A DNA stretch of 64,000 bases, from contig CBDHFQ010000004.1 of the NCBI GenBank assembly GCA_965262565.1, positions 1 through 64,000 on the forward strand, given 5' to 3'. Below the pieces are notes generated by a model that ran no database searches, was not told where the DNA came from, and saw only the letters and a program-made list of their open reading frames with translations. The stretch's first letter is position 1, and each line of letters begins with the position of its first letter. Made by a program: the position numbers and the translations under genes. The stretch is from CBDHFQ01 sp965262565 (GTDB taxonomy: Bacteria; Bacteroidota; Bacteroidia; J057). Shown here piece after piece: positions 1 through 7,473 of the stretch.

Positions 1-1
1 T

Positions 2-58
2 ATCCTGACGGAAGAGGAATTTGAAACCAAGAAAAAAGAATTACTCAGTAGAATTTGA
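2..58 (+). CDS. C-terminal end of a SHOCT-domain-like protein (partial)
   Basis: The window opens inside a reading frame that encodes the last 18 residues of a protein, ILTEEEFETKKKELLSRI, followed by TGA. The pattern (I)LTEEEFxxKKxxLL is the typical second half of the SHOCT (short C-terminal) domain, a small helical oligomerisation tail found at the end of many bacterial membrane and stress proteins. The rest of the gene lies upstream of the window, so the main domain is unknown. The identification rests only on this motif. Confidence 0.6.
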   Translation: MLTEEEFETKKKELLSRI

Positions 59-293
59 CATTTTTCTTAAAATATTGATGACACCTTTAAAAATTTTTTT
101 CAACAATTTGCTTTCCCGACTGATAATAAGTCAGATTCTTTTACGTCTGATTATTAGAATTGTAAAATGAGCCTAAATATCTGATGGTAAGGAGAGTAAG
201 AGGCGTTTTGCTATTGTTTACCCCTTGCGAAAATGAAGGAAAATACTTATCTTATTTGTAATTGGTATTATCACATTTTCAAAAAGTATAACA

Positions 294-500
294 ATGCGAA
301 GAGATTTAGGTGTTATCAAAGCCTCCGATGGCAGAACATTCTCTGCTTTTTGGAATCGACAAACTAAACGTGTCTATGTCAGGCCTACCCGTTCAGCGCT
401 TCTAAGTGCTTTTAGTAATGCTGGCATTGCTTACTCTGAGGAAGAAGCTCAAGTAGTAGCTCGTTCATATGTCTTAAATACGCTATTTCACTGGGCTTAA
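294..500 (+). CDS. Small protein of unknown function (68 aa)
   Basis: A 68-residue frame starts at an ATG with no clear ribosome-binding site, which is normal in this phylum. The product is soluble-looking and basic in its first half (several Arg, a DGRTFSAFW segment). A probably helical second half (SEEEAQVVARSYVLNTLF) follows. I recognise no family. It is supported by ordinary codon use, lack of a competing gene on either strand, and a good intrinsic terminator 25 bases after its stop. It could still be a spurious frame, so confidence is moderate. Confidence 0.5.
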   Translation: MRRDLGVIKASDGRTFSAFWNRQTKRVYVRPTRSALLSAFSNAGIAYSEEEAQVVARSYVLNTLFHWA

Positions 501-524
501 TCTAACTTAATTGAATGTTTATGG

Positions 525-556
525 TGCCTACTCTTTTAGGAGTGGGCAATTTTTTT
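525..556 (+). terminator. Intrinsic terminator after the 68-aa gene
   Basis: A nine-base stem (TGCCTACTC pairing with GAGTGGGCA, one G-U pair) encloses a six-base loop and is followed by seven consecutive T residues. It sits between the stop at 500 and the next start at 581, in the correct orientation to end transcription of the small gene. Confidence 0.75.
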
Positions 557-580
557 GGCTGAGGGTTGTATATTTAGCCC

Positions 581-1177
581 ATGAAGCCAATATTAAAGTT
601 AAGTCGGGTAATCAGTCTTCAGGATGCCAGATATGCTGCTGCTGAAGGATTTGATTTGATAAGTTTTAGTTTATTAAGGGGGGATCTCAGAAAGCTATCT
701 GTGGAAATGATCTGGAATATGATTAATTGGCTGGAAGGTCCAAGAACTATTGTTGAATTAGATCAACACAGTCTTTCAGAATTACGAGAAGCTCAAAAAA
801 GATTTTCTGTGGATGGAATAGCTATTTCAGCTAAAGATCCTTTGCAAAAAACTGAAGGGGTTCCTTTGATGATTCTTCGTTTGTCTACTGGAATTTCACC
901 TAAAGAAGTTGAACAGTTATTATCATATGTCAAAAATACGGATCAAGAGGTATTATTTGAATGTATAGCTGAGGATCTATCAACACTTTCTGCAATTCAG
1001 GCATTGTTTCCTTATTTACTGCTCGGATTTAAGGATGGTCAATATTTCGATGATTTTTTTGAACGTGGATTCACCTATCCCAGAGGCTTTTCCTTTGGTG
1101 AAGAGATGGAAGAAGAGACAGGAATCATAGATTATGAACGAATGGATAAAATATTGGAAAGGTTGGTCTTAAAATAA
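581..1177 (+). CDS. TrpF-like (phosphoribosylanthranilate isomerase-like) barrel protein
   Basis: The 198-residue product has the length and beta/alpha periodicity of TrpF. Its opening (KLSRVISLQDARYAAAEGF) follows the TrpF start KICGxxxxEDAxxAxxxGA. The Cys of the KICG motif, the general base in true TrpF, is replaced (KLSR). The C-terminal phosphate-binding glycine-rich segment is also not evident. I infer a non-canonical barrel derived from the TrpF family rather than a tryptophan-biosynthetic enzyme, and no other trp gene is nearby. Assignment is by fold-level resemblance only. A generic TIM-barrel hypothetical would be an equally safe name. Confidence 0.55.
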   Translation: MKPILKLSRVISLQDARYAAAEGFDLISFSLLRGDLRKLSVEMIWNMINWLEGPRTIVELDQHSLSELREAQKRFSVDGIAISAKDPLQKTEGVPLMILRLSTGISPKEVEQLLSYVKNTDQEVLFECIAEDLSTLSAIQALFPYLLLGFKDGQYFDDFFERGFTYPRGFSFGEEMEEETGIIDYERMDKILERLVLK

Positions 1178-1217
1178 ATTGATTGGTTATTCTATTAATT
1201 ATGAATGAGTTCTATGC

Positions 1218-1260
1218 TTATCCACGGCTTTTCCACTACTTATCCACAAACTTATTCACA
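1218..1260. other. Cluster of four DnaA-box-like 9-mers (possible replication origin element)
   Basis: Four direct copies of a DnaA-box-like nonamer lie head to tail: TTATCCACG at 1218, TTTTCCACT at 1229, TTATCCACA at 1240 and TTATTCACA at 1252. The third and fourth match the bacterial consensus TTATNCACA exactly and the other two differ at one and two positions. Spacing is 11, 11 and 12 bases, about one helical turn, so all boxes face the same side of the helix. An A+T-rich stretch (about 1171-1215) adjoins the cluster. It lies between the convergent gene ends at 1177 and 1284. Whether it is oriC or another DnaA-binding site cannot be told from this window. Confidence 0.5.
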
Positions 1261-1283
1261 TTCTGCCCTTTTGATCTGCTAGT

Positions 1284-2141
1284 TTATGTAAAAATGGGTA
1301 GATCTACTTCTAATAAAAAGGCTCTAAGATCCATGCTGGTAACTTTTGGTGCTTCTTCCATAGGAACATGTCCTACGCCTTCATATATGATCAATTCAGA
1401 TTGGGGAATTAACTCGTGAAACTGATAGGCATGAGAAATGGGAATCCATTTATCTTCGGTTCCCCAAATAAGAAGGGTTGGACTAGCTATACATCTCAGA
1501 TTACGTGTATTTGAGCTAAAATTAGTATTTACAAGTGATAAAAAAGCTTCAGGGTTTCCTTCTCGCATAAACAGATCATAATATCGATCTATCAGTTCTG
1601 ATGTTACTTTAGATACATCTCCATATACCTGTCGGACAAAATGTTCTACCACACTTTTACTGATAATATACTTGTACATATTCTTGATCAATGGCATCCG
1701 TGCCATTTTGAATGGTAGTGGGTAGTTATTTGATTGATGGAAACCGGCAGAGGCAATGAGGATGAGTTTATCTACCATTTCGGGATATACAAGACTATAT
1801 TCCCAAGCAAGCCAACCTCCGAGGGAGCTTCCAGCAATGCTACAAGTTTCTATTTGAAGGCGAGAAAGAAAAAGGTGTAAAAACTCGATGAATTTTTCTC
1901 GGTTATAAACGTGATCGGCTCTTACCCCAGATAGGCCAAAACCTGGCAAGTCTAGCCTTATAACCCTGAAATCATTTGATAACTCTTTTACCCAGCCATC
2001 AAAAGTATGTAAAGAAGAAAAGGATCCATGAATTAATAAAATAGGATCTCCTTCTCCCTCATCTTTATAATGAACCATGGCGTCATCAATCACAAGGAAT
2101 CTCGAGTGGTCGTCTGTATACTTTGTTAAGTAGATACTCAT
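1284..2141 (-). CDS. Alpha/beta hydrolase
   Basis: The 285-residue protein has the full alpha/beta-hydrolase layout. The oxyanion region is LLIHGS (about residues 35-40), the nucleophile elbow is GSSLGG with Ser106, the acid is Asp230 in WGTEDKWIP, and the catalytic His258 is in GVGHVPMEEAP. It resembles the epoxide-hydrolase/MhpC-like group of soluble hydrolases, but substrate cannot be predicted. There is no signal peptide. It is transcribed toward the DnaA-box cluster and is divergent from the nitroreductase gene at 2258. Confidence 0.9.
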   Translation of the reverse strand: MSIYLTKYTDDHSRFLVIDDAMVHYKDEGEGDPILLIHGSFSSLHTFDGWVKELSNDFRVIRLDLPGFGLSGVRADHVYNREKFIEFLHLFLSRLQIETCSIAGSSLGGWLAWEYSLVYPEMVDKLILIASAGFHQSNNYPLPFKMARMPLIKNMYKYIISKSVVEHFVRQVYGDVSKVTSELIDRYYDLFMREGNPEAFLSLVNTNFSSNTRNLRCIASPTLLIWGTEDKWIPISHAYQFHELIPQSELIIYEGVGHVPMEEAPKVTSMDLRAFLLEVDLPIFT

Positions 2142-2257
2142 TAATTAAATTAATACCCCTTGTTATAAATTAATAAAGAAGGGCTTGAAAAAAAAATAAT
2201 CACTAATTTTTCAGATGGATAAAGTATAATTATCTGTTAAACTTGACATATTAGTTC

Positions 2258-2923
2258 ATGGAAGAATCAGTATTTATTCCCTACAAGCGTGACATTTATC
2301 CTACGGATCTAATGATTGAAAGAACAAAATCATTTTATCAATGGATGGATGAACGTCGCTCCTTACGTGTCTTTTCATCCAGACCCATTCCAAAAGAGGT
2401 AATTGAACATATCATATTGACAGCATCATCGGCTCCTTCAGGAGCCCATAAGCAGCCCTGGACTTTTTGTGCTGTATCTAATCCTGATATAAAGAAGCAA
2501 ATACGCGAGGCTGCTGAAGCAGAAGAATATGAAAACTATCACGGAAGGATGTCCGACCGATGGCTTGACGATTTAAAAGTATTTGATACTAATTGGCAAA
2601 AACCATTTCTTGAGATAGCGCCTTGGTTGATTGTTGTGTTTAAGCAGGCTTATGGCTTAGATAATGGGGAGAAGACGAATAATTATTATGTGAATGAATC
2701 TATCGGAATTGCTACGGGCTTTCTGTTGGCAGCTATTCATCATGCTGGGTTAGTAGCTTTAACCCATACGCCAAGCCCATTAAATTTTCTTCAACACATC
2801 CTTGGTAGGCCTAAAAATGAAAGGCCTTACTTGCTTATACCAGTGGGATACCCTACGGAAGATGCCAAAGTTCCGGCTTTAAAGCGGAAAACCTTGTCCG
2901 AGGTAGCTGCCTTTTTTGAATAG
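2258..2923 (+). CDS. Nitroreductase-family flavoprotein
   Basis: This 221-residue protein is a typical FMN-dependent nitroreductase-fold enzyme. It shows the N-terminal RRSLRVFSSRPIP segment with FMN-phosphate-binding arginines, the SAPSGAHKQPW motif, and a C-terminal GLVALTHTPSPL stretch. The spacing is closest to the iodotyrosine-deiodinase/BluB-like branch rather than to NfsB-type enzymes. It most likely acts as a cytoplasmic NAD(P)H- and FMN-dependent reductase or dehalogenase, with unknown substrate. It stands alone on the plus strand. Confidence 0.88.
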   Translation: MEESVFIPYKRDIYPTDLMIERTKSFYQWMDERRSLRVFSSRPIPKEVIEHIILTASSAPSGAHKQPWTFCAVSNPDIKKQIREAAEAEEYENYHGRMSDRWLDDLKVFDTNWQKPFLEIAPWLIVVFKQAYGLDNGEKTNNYYVNESIGIATGFLLAAIHHAGLVALTHTPSPLNFLQHILGRPKNERPYLLIPVGYPTEDAKVPALKRKTLSEVAAFFE

Positions 2924-3059
2924 ACCAGAGAGTGTGCAGGAACCTATGTAATTCTTATTCCAATATGATAAGAAGATTCCTTTGAATTACCTCTTTTGGC
3001 ATGTATATTTCTCATAAGCTCGAACGTACAAATCTAGAGAGAAATTAATAAGAAAACTC

Positions 3060-4181
3060 ATGGCAATCAGAGTTGGAAGGTGGGATTGTCCTGTTTGTGG
3101 TACTAAAGGTAACCTTGGTCCTCATACAAGTTGTCAGAATTGTGGTTCTGCTCGTCCCGAGAATGTAAGATTTTATCTCCCTGATGAGGCGGACATCGTT
3201 CGCGATGAGCAGCAATTAAAAGAAGCAAAATCAGGAGTAGACTGGGTTTGCGGGCATTGTTCTGCCCATAACAAAGCTCAAAATGTCCTCTGTACATCCT
3301 GTGGCCATCCAAAAGATGAATCTTCTGGTGATATTGATTTGTCCGTAAGAGAATACGAAACCCGAGAAATTCCCAGGTCAGGAGGAGATAATGAGGAAAC
3401 TTCCGGGGAGGCCTATAGAAGAGAATATGCAAAAAGCCGTACTAAGCCAGGATATAAACGGAAGAAAGTGGGAGGTGTATTAGGCAAAATTCTGTCTGTA
3501 CCTATATTGGCTGCCGTTTTATATTCTCTACTACGGATGTTTCCTGCTACTATAGAGGTAGATGTAGTGGGATTTCGGTGGGAAAGAACGATTCAATTTG
3601 AGCATTATGAGCCTGTTCAAGAAGAAAACTGGAGCACTCCTTCAGGAGCATTTGATATACAGTCTTTCAGAGCTATTCATCATTATGATAAAAAATATGT
3701 AAGAACGGAAACACGAACCAGAAAGGTGCAGGTAAAAGTAGGAGAAGAACGGTACGTATGTGGGCAGCGCGACTTAGGAAATGGATATTTTGAGGATAAA
3801 TACTGTTCCAGACCTATTTATGAGCAAAGGGAAGAAACCTATCAGCATGATGTGTATGAGGATATACCCGTTTACAGGACGAAATATAGATACAAAGTCA
3901 TGAAGTGGGTTAGGAAAAAAGAGAATCTCTTGATTACAGGCGCAGAAAATCAAACTCCGAATTGGCCCGAAGTTCCTTCTATGGGTAGGAGAGACGAATG
4001 GCGGGAAGGCTCAAAAACAGAAGGTTATTTTGTCTCTGTGAAGGAGGATGATGGAGATATTCACGAGGAACAAATACCCATGTCAGTTTGGAATAGTTTA
4101 AATGTAGGTCAAAAGTTACGTGCAAAGAGGTCTCGCTTGCTGGATATTTGGTATGGATTGGAAATGACCAAAGAAGGTTGA
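3060..4181 (+). CDS. Zinc-ribbon membrane protein (RanBP2-like N-terminal zinc fingers)
   Basis: The 373-residue protein begins with two CxxC...CxxC zinc-ribbon modules, Cys10/13/25/28 and Cys64/67/78/81. Each has the WxCPxCG / WxCGHCS look of RanBP2-type or double-zinc-ribbon domains. A basic linker leads to one probable transmembrane helix at about residues 139-161. The remaining roughly 210 residues are rich in charged and aromatic residues and have no match I know. The zinc ribbons would face the cytoplasm if the positive-inside rule holds. Function is unknown. It ends just before a strong bidirectional hairpin. Confidence 0.8.
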   Translation: MAIRVGRWDCPVCGTKGNLGPHTSCQNCGSARPENVRFYLPDEADIVRDEQQLKEAKSGVDWVCGHCSAHNKAQNVLCTSCGHPKDESSGDIDLSVREYETREIPRSGGDNEETSGEAYRREYAKSRTKPGYKRKKVGGVLGKILSVPILAAVLYSLLRMFPATIEVDVVGFRWERTIQFEHYEPVQEENWSTPSGAFDIQSFRAIHHYDKKYVRTETRTRKVQVKVGEERYVCGQRDLGNGYFEDKYCSRPIYEQREETYQHDVYEDIPVYRTKYRYKVMKWVRKKENLLITGAENQTPNWPEVPSMGRRDEWREGSKTEGYFVSVKEDDGDIHEEQIPMSVWNSLNVGQKLRAKRSRLLDIWYGLEMTKEG

Positions 4182-4224
4182 TGAGGGAATAAGTTTTGTC
4201 TTTATAGAAAACTTCACAAAAAGG

Positions 4225-4264
4225 CAAAGGTCGTATGCATTATTAATAATGCATGCGACCTTTG
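4225..4264. terminator. Bidirectional terminator between convergent genes
   Basis: An 18-base-pair inverted repeat with a single G-U pair and a TTAA loop (CAAAGGTCG...CGACCTTTG outer arms) occupies nearly all the space between the convergent gene ends at 4181 and 4290. Flanking sequence is A-rich on the left and T/A-rich on the right, so the hairpin can serve both strands. Confidence 0.75.
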
Positions 4265-4289
4265 TGTATATATTCGAACTTGAGAGAGA

Positions 4290-4988
4290 TTATTTCCCTA
4301 ATCCCATCAACATAGCTGCATCAAATTCTTTTTGAGTATACTCTGAAGGAATGTCAAATTCGTTGCTAGATAATCCTTCTTTTAACACCTCCTGAGCCAT
4401 CATTGTCATAGTTCCGGCTCCCATAGGCATTTCAGAAACTACTTTTAATGGAAATCCATCAATTCCCTTTAATAATATTTGGCCTGCATTTCCGATTGTA
4501 TTCACATCAGGTTTCTGGACCTGAATGTCTTTAGTGGCCCAAATCTCTTGCTTAATAGTTCCTCCATTAGCTGTAATCGTAACTACATATTTTTTACAGG
4601 TATATCCTGCTATCTCTGCAGTCTCAGAAGATGGAGTAACTTCTGGTGCTACCTCATTGTCTTCTTCGGAGGAATCTAATGTATAAACTACCTCAGCGCT
4701 ATGCTGTAAAAGGTAACCTTCCCCTTTGTCATTATAAAAAATCATTTCCACCTGATCATTATCCTCTCCAAGCATGGAAGGCATCATTCCTCCTGAAGCA
4801 ATAATTTTCATCTGGGAATCTTTAATGAGAAACTCCTGCGTCGATGGCATCATAGGCTTCATTTGTTCAGCATAAGGCCCTTCTATACTCACTCCTAGTA
4901 TGATTCTTCCTTCAAAACTATCTTGCCCACAAATCATTAAAGGCATTAACAAAAGGATAGGCCAGAAATACACAGTTTTTAAATTCAT
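4290..4988 (-). CDS. Exported DUF4412-family protein
   Basis: The 232-residue product starts with a signal peptide (hydrophobic segment at about residues 5-20, cleavage near ICGQ). It then shows the DUF4412 arrangement: an early FEGRIILGV strand, a middle segment on a YTLDSSEED-like hinge, IAGYTCKKYVVT, and IWATKDIQV. These proteins are common in Bacteroidota, are exported to the periplasm or outer membrane, and have no defined biochemical role. The cysteine before the mature end is not in a convincing lipobox, so lipidation is uncertain. A TAnnTTTG promoter element lies upstream. Confidence 0.85.
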   Translation of the reverse strand: MNLKTVYFWPILLLMPLMICGQDSFEGRIILGVSIEGPYAEQMKPMMPSTQEFLIKDSQMKIIASGGMMPSMLGEDNDQVEMIFYNDKGEGYLLQHSAEVVYTLDSSEEDNEVAPEVTPSSETAEIAGYTCKKYVVTITANGGTIKQEIWATKDIQVQKPDVNTIGNAGQILLKGIDGFPLKVVSEMPMGAGTMTMMAQEVLKEGLSSNEFDIPSEYTQKEFDAAMLMGLGK

Positions 4989-5031
4989 TTTTATGTTGAT
5001 TTATAATATTAAATGGTTGAATAATTGTTTG

Positions 5032-5039
5032 CAAATATA
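5032..5039 (-). promoter_or_regulatory. Candidate Bacteroidota -7 promoter element (TATATTTG)
   Basis: On the minus strand the sequence TATATTTG matches the Bacteroidota sigma-A -7 consensus TAnnTTTG exactly. It lies about 45 bases upstream of the DUF4412 start, giving a plausible short leader. No clear -33 TTG is present at the expected distance, so this is only a candidate. Confidence 0.4.
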
Positions 5040-5045
5040 ATCTGG

Positions 5046-6152
5046 TTAAAGTAAAGAAATTCCTCCAACAGCTGGAAGGTGAATAGCACCACATAAAGCA
5101 TCAGATGTACTTCCTGTAACGCTGGCTAAAGTGGTGGATTTTCCCGTTAACACTCTTAATGCGAGAAAACCAAAAACAATGGCCTCTTTATAATCTGTCC
5201 AGGAAAGAGGCACATCCTCAGCTATTCTGATAGATAGATGATCAAATTTTTCCGTTAATAAGGTCATTAAAAAATGATTATGCTTACCTCCTCCTGTGAT
5301 AAGAATGGACTCATGTTGAGCATTGAGGTTGTCAAGAGCGATAGCTATTTGATGGGCAATATGCTTGCTGCATGTATGTAGGATATCGGGAATATCTTCA
5401 CTATAACTGAGAACTAAAGGTAGCACGTTATCCTCTACCCATTCCCAACCTAATGATTTTGGAGGTTTTTGTTGATAATATGGAAGTTGATTTAACGCCT
5501 GGAATAATTCAGGGTGGAGATTTCCTGATGCGGCGGCCTGTCCTTCTGGGTCATAGTTCCAATCTTCATTATGAGCACGTGCAAAATAATCCAAAATGAT
5601 ATTACAGGGAGATATGTCAAACGCGATTTGATGGAAAGTGACGTTGCTAAAACCACCAAGATTAAGGAATAATCGATACTGAGGGAATAAATATTGTTCG
5701 CCTAAAGCGATTAAAGGTGCGCCCTCCCCTTCTAATGCTACGTTCTTGTTCCTGAAATTAGTGACGACCGGACAATTCAAATATGCAGCGATGGTTTCTC
5801 CATCACCTATTTGGGTAGTAAAATTTTTATCTGGCTGGTGAAAAATAGTCTGCCCATGGACCGCTACAAAATCCGGCTGAAGTTGGTGTGCGCTAATAAA
5901 TTCCTGAATGGATTTACCTAACCAATGACCAAAATAAATATGAGTTTTGGCAAATATTTCTGCGGGCTGATACCTTAATTGATCTAATCTGACACGCCAC
6001 TTCTCATCATAAGGGACATGACCTTGAGCCAACATATCGAACTTATACTGAGCAGGACTTTCTAATTCTGATACTTGAAATCGGCAGGCTACTAAATCTA
6101 ATCCATCCATGGATGTACCCGTCATCGTACCAATCCCTACAAATTCCTTCAT
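5046..6152 (-). CDS. anmK: Anhydro-N-acetylmuramic acid kinase
   Basis: The 368-residue protein carries the AnmK signature GTMTGTSMDGLDL at residues 8-20 (ATP/substrate loop) and further family segments (VAVHGQTIFH, NLGGFSNVT, ILITGGGKHN). AnmK phosphorylates 1,6-anhydro-N-acetylmuramic acid while opening its anhydro ring, giving MurNAc-6-phosphate during cell-wall recycling in the cytoplasm. Length is normal for the family. The gene lies upstream of DUF4412 on the same strand with about 57 bases between them. No murQ or other recycling gene is adjacent. Confidence 0.95.
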   Translation of the reverse strand: MKEFVGIGTMTGTSMDGLDLVACRFQVSELESPAQYKFDMLAQGHVPYDEKWRVRLDQLRYQPAEIFAKTHIYFGHWLGKSIQEFISAHQLQPDFVAVHGQTIFHQPDKNFTTQIGDGETIAAYLNCPVVTNFRNKNVALEGEGAPLIALGEQYLFPQYRLFLNLGGFSNVTFHQIAFDISPCNIILDYFARAHNEDWNYDPEGQAAASGNLHPELFQALNQLPYYQQKPPKSLGWEWVEDNVLPLVLSYSEDIPDILHTCSKHIAHQIAIALDNLNAQHESILITGGGKHNHFLMTLLTEKFDHLSIRIAEDVPLSWTDYKEAIVFGFLALRVLTGKSTTLASVTGSTSDALCGAIHLPAVGGISLL

Positions 6153-6248
6153 ATAAAAAATAAATTATTAGATAAATATAAAACAATTCAAGATTATTTT
6201 ATACTGATTAGTCTTATAGCTAGAAATTATTGTACCAAACTTTTTTAA

Positions 6249-7301
6249 CTAGATGCCTTTGAACAAAGATACAAGATGTTCAGTGCCCGTTAAGATGCCT
6301 GTTTTTACTTGATAAGCACTCTCTTTAACTAGTGATGACATTTTTTGAGTTAAGCCAGGTTCACGATAGAGTAAAACCATCTCTGGCTCGGTTTCCCGAT
6401 CGAAAACTTCATCCTCTATCCAAGTAATAAAGGAATGGCTTAACCACAGGGGAGCATCTATAGGAATTCCGTGTCCAGCGGTATCATGAACTTTCATGGA
6501 AGCGTTTAAGTATTCACTTACAGCACATATACAGGCAAATGAAACAATTTTGTCCGCTTTCGAACCAATGACCAACACGGGAATATTGGGTATATGGTTA
6601 GGGGAGCGATAAATCATTCCAGCCACTGTTTGTCTGGCGAGCGTCTGTTTAGAAACAGGATGTCGGTTCTGTAAATTGATCCAGGCAGTTAATAAAGAAT
6701 CATTATCAGTTAGTTTATTGCTATTTATTTCTACAAATAATTGTTCTCGTTCGAGGAGATCTTCTGTGAAAAAGATTTGTTTAAACATTTTTCTTGCTTC
6801 GGGCTGAACACGATCTTTTGGAGAACATACTTCTTTAAAACTGCTTCCAACAAGAGTAATTCCATCAAAATCGTTTGGATACTGATGAATCCAGTCAATC
6901 GCAACTATCCCTGCCAAAGAAGTCGCTAAAAGAATATGTTTTCCGGGCTTTTGTAATTGAAAGTAATGATGAATGTGCAGAAATTGACTCATTTTGGAGA
7001 TAGAGGTAAATGCCGTCTGCTCAAAGTACATACCTGCCCCTGGAAGGTCTAATAAGGTAATCGTAGAATTAGGAACTTTGCATTTAATGGATTCCAAAAA
7101 TGTATTCCCCCAATGACCTGATTCCCTTCCAAGTCCCCTGAGTAAATATATATGCACCGGTTCATCTAAAGGAATGGTGTATATAGGTCGATTAATTAAA
7201 GATTCTGAGGAAAAAACAGCTGATGAAAGATGGAATAAGCATAGCCAAACAGATACTATATTGATTGAAAGCAAGCGGAGATTACTGCTCATTTTTTTCA
7301 T
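6249..7301 (-). CDS. Alpha/beta-hydrolase-fold protein with N-terminal signal or membrane anchor
   Basis: The 350-residue product has a hydrophobic segment near the N-terminus (about residues 12-30), suggesting export or anchoring. The rest is an alpha/beta-hydrolase fold: IYLLRGLGRESGHW at the oxyanion position, a nucleophile elbow ATSLAG, VLVIGSKADKIV with the acid Asp, and DTAGHGIPIDAP with the catalytic His. The elbow begins with Ala instead of the usual Gly (AxSxG), seen in some esterases. The last 50 residues extend beyond the fold. Substrate is unknown. Confidence 0.8.
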   Translation of the reverse strand: MKKMSSNLRLLSINIVSVWLCLFHLSSAVFSSESLINRPIYTIPLDEPVHIYLLRGLGRESGHWGNTFLESIKCKVPNSTITLLDLPGAGMYFEQTAFTSISKMSQFLHIHHYFQLQKPGKHILLATSLAGIVAIDWIHQYPNDFDGITLVGSSFKEVCSPKDRVQPEARKMFKQIFFTEDLLEREQLFVEINSNKLTDNDSLLTAWINLQNRHPVSKQTLARQTVAGMIYRSPNHIPNIPVLVIGSKADKIVSFACICAVSEYLNASMKVHDTAGHGIPIDAPLWLSHSFITWIEDEVFDRETEPEMVLLYREPGLTQKMSSLVKESAYQVKTGILTGTEHLVSLFKGI

Positions 7302-7473
7302 GATTTCTAGTTTTAGGATGTTATTTGTCTAGGGACTTGTATATAGGTGAGCAGATGCATGGATATAGGAGGAACTCGTCATTCCAGGGTGTGAAGCTTG
7401 ATAATTAGTACTTAATAGGAAAAGAGGATATCCGGGATAAGGACATCCTCTTTAAGTAAGTACCTATAGGATG

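Noticed and set aside
1183..1419. 78-codon plus-strand frame after the TrpF-like gene
   Set aside because: Its second half is antisense to the end of a clear alpha/beta hydrolase and its first half is the DnaA-box cluster. It has no coding character.
3103..3432. 109-codon minus-strand frame inside the zinc-ribbon gene
   Set aside because: Antisense to well-supported CxxC motifs; it is a shadow of the real gene.
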